NCBI RefSeq assembly: GCF_902806685.2
Contig: NC_048556.1
Coordinates: 992,001-1,056,000 of the forward strand
DNA: 64,000 bases
Direction: 5' to 3'
From: Maniola hyperantus
Lineage: Eukaryota; Arthropoda; Insecta; Lepidoptera; Nymphalidae
Shown piece after piece: positions 62,783-64,000 of the stretch; position 1 is the first letter of the stretch; each line of letters begins with the position of its first letter. A program made the position numbers and the translations under genes. Below the pieces are notes generated by a model. It saw only the letters and a list, made by a program, of their open reading frames with translations. It ran no database searches and was not told the origin of the DNA.

Positions 62783-62980
62783 TCACTGTCGATGGTGCGG
62801 CATGTGAAGGTGTAGGTCCAAACGAGGTCTTTTCGCTTCTTCCTCATCGCTGCACCCGTCTGCATCATGCGTTTCTTGTTCGTCACATTCTTCTCCCAGC
62901 TCCTCTTGTTTGCGTTTAGCGGTAGCCATTTCTGCGGCGTGTTTTTTCCTCCACTTTGTTCTTCTGTTCTGGAACCAGAC
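62783..62980 (-). CDS. HGTX: HGTX / Nkx6 homeobox protein, terminal exon
   Basis: The last coding exon of the NK6-class homeodomain transcription factor, a nuclear repressor that patterns motor neurons in insects and vertebrates (family knowledge). The acceptor TTTTTTCTTCTCCAG ends at 62981. The frame starts VWFQNRRTKWRKK, homeodomain helix 3 from residue 47, so the intron falls between residues 46 and 47 in phase 0. HAAEMATAKRKQEE follows, the post-homeodomain signature that separates Nkx6 from other NK proteins. Then comes an acidic stretch (EECDEQETHDADGCSDEEE) and KRPRLDLHLHMPHHRQ-TGA. 65 codons plus stop. Upstream exons, with the rest of the homeodomain and the repressor domain, lie beyond 64000. 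The neighbouring homeobox gene at 10758 points toward it. See the open frame beyond the stop at 62453-62782. Confidence 0.93.
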   Translation of the reverse strand, partial: VWFQNRRTKWRKKHAAEMATAKRKQEELGEECDEQETHDADGCSDEEEAKRPRLDLHLHMPHHRQ

Positions 62981-64000
62981 CTGGAGAAGAAAAAATGGAG
63001 TTCAGTATTGTTATTATTTATTTAGACAAAACGAAAAGTGAACAATTTACACCACACTTTTAGACCAAAGCACTAGATAAAAAGCCGAGACTGGTTTTGG
63101 CAGTTTGCAGCCCAAATAGACCGTAGTCTGTGCTAGGGCAGACATAGTTCATCGACCTCACCTTCCATGTTATAACCTTCTTCTTGCTAACATTTCGGTA
63201 TTAAAATTATTCTCTGCATCTGTGTTTCATTAAATTCAAAAATTATTTAATATCCAATTTATGGTTCTTATCACATTTCAAGAGGTAAAGATTTAGAAAG
63301 TAGATTTTAATGAGAAGAGTCGGCATGAAAAATCAGTCTGCGTCGTCTACTCTAAATGGGTTTATAGACAGAACGTAATACTACATCTTGTAGGTGATAG
63401 GGTTAAATATTAATTATTTAAGTTTTCAGAAGACAGATTTGTTTTAAGTTTATACTAATAAGAAGCTACTTAGTTGTGTATTACTTCTAATACAATCCTA
63501 GAATGTTATAGAGGCAAAGAAAAATTGTGCTCGAAGTTTCGCTACGTGTTTAATTTGAAATGAGCTTCGTAGAAGAACCGAGTTAGAATCAACTTAGACC
63601 AAAAGGTTGTGAAGTGGCAATGGGCTGGACACATAATTTGAAGAGCTGATAGAGGTTTGTCAAGGCTGGAATGGCGACTTCACACTGGAAAGCGCAACAT
63701 TGGCAGATGATCTAACTAGATGGATAGATGACTAAATATTCAAACGAGTCACAGAGAGTCGCTTGATTCAGGTGGCCTATGTCCAGCAGTGGAAGTGGGT
63801 GACAATAGAGACTACAATGCTATGGCAGAATAAGGGAAATATAGAACCAAATAGCCGCAGTGATTACACAACGTAATCGGAGTCCCCAACTTTTACATTA
63901 TCCGCTGTAGCAAGTATAAAATTAGCTCGCCGGCGGAAATTTCAAAATTATCTAGCCATAATTTGGCCTAAACTCAAACAAAATGTGCTCGCAGCACACT
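62981..64000 (-). other. HGTX intron (partial)
   Basis: Begins at the acceptor of the terminal exon and runs off the window. It holds the dispersed repeat at 63025-63130 (as at 985) and a decayed RTE end at 63505-63815. No upstream homeodomain exon is visible. Confidence 0.7.
63505..63815 (+). pseudogene. Decayed RTE retrotransposon 3' end
   Basis: Interrupted frames still show the RTE C-terminal order: a RRRTE-like piece, WNGDF and HTGK-type remnants, and GGLCPAVEVGD where intact copies read AYVQ-W-VG. AGTGGCAATGGGCTGGACAC and GGTGGCCTATGTCCAGCAGT are the recognisable DNA phrases. Several stops. It lies antisense to HGTX inside the intron. Confidence 0.6.

Noticed and set aside
62518..62886. 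Second minus-strand frame overlapping the HGTX exon
   Set aside because: Out of frame with the homeodomain exon; composition is a frame-shifted shadow. The plus-strand frame at 62441-62815 is likewise antisense shadow.

Overview
The window reads as AT-rich nuclear DNA of a lepidopteran (moth or butterfly). The evidence is two insect NK-class homeobox terminal exons with GT-AG splice borders, many copies of short elements that resemble the Lep1 non-autonomous Helitrons of Lepidoptera, tRNA-derived SINEs with GAT tails, and non-LTR retrotransposons of RTE, Jockey and CR1-like type. I see no prokaryotic gene structure, rRNA gene or CRISPR array.

Only two host genes can be supported, and only by their last coding exons. 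A plus-strand exon at 10758-11177 carries homeodomain helix 3 of an NK7-type protein (NK7.1-like). A minus-strand exon at 62783-62980 carries helix 3 of HGTX/Nkx6. They are transcribed toward each other, and about 51.6 kb separates their stop codons. Positions 62981-64000 are HGTX intron. Positions 1-10757 are probably NK7.1 intron or upstream DNA. The most interesting protein-level signal is that the HGTX frame stays open for 109 codons past its TGA, with a GC-rich hairpin just downstream (candidate stop-codon readthrough).

The rest is intergenic DNA filled with mobile elements, named here for cross-reference. HEL-A and HEL-B are Helitrons that begin TC, end CTAG and insert between A and T. 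They share a 3' hairpin, and three exact head-to-tail junctions are present. SINE-1 (GAT tail), SINE-2 and SINE-3 (tRNA-Phe-like) have tRNA-like heads. R-C, R-F and R-P are retroelement 3'-end families. LINEs comprise a CR1-like element with a long open frame (20441-22765), a 5'-truncated Jockey with a 15-bp target duplication (57246-58280), RTE 3' ends (10563, 47119, 56745, 63505) and decayed tails (16590, 31610, 37078). M1-M12 are inverted-repeat (MITE-like) elements. FAM-I is a roughly 440-bp family carrying a GGTTCCGTAC motif. Many are nested, so relative ages can be read.

Between repeats lie short, more GC-rich, apparently unique blocks rich in homeodomain-type motifs (near 8655, 37850, 43670, 46250, 47940, 48290 and 53870). 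They are candidate cis-regulatory DNA for the two homeobox genes, by inference only. All family names outside the two homeobox genes and the LINE classes come from reading the sequence and recalled knowledge; no database was searched.
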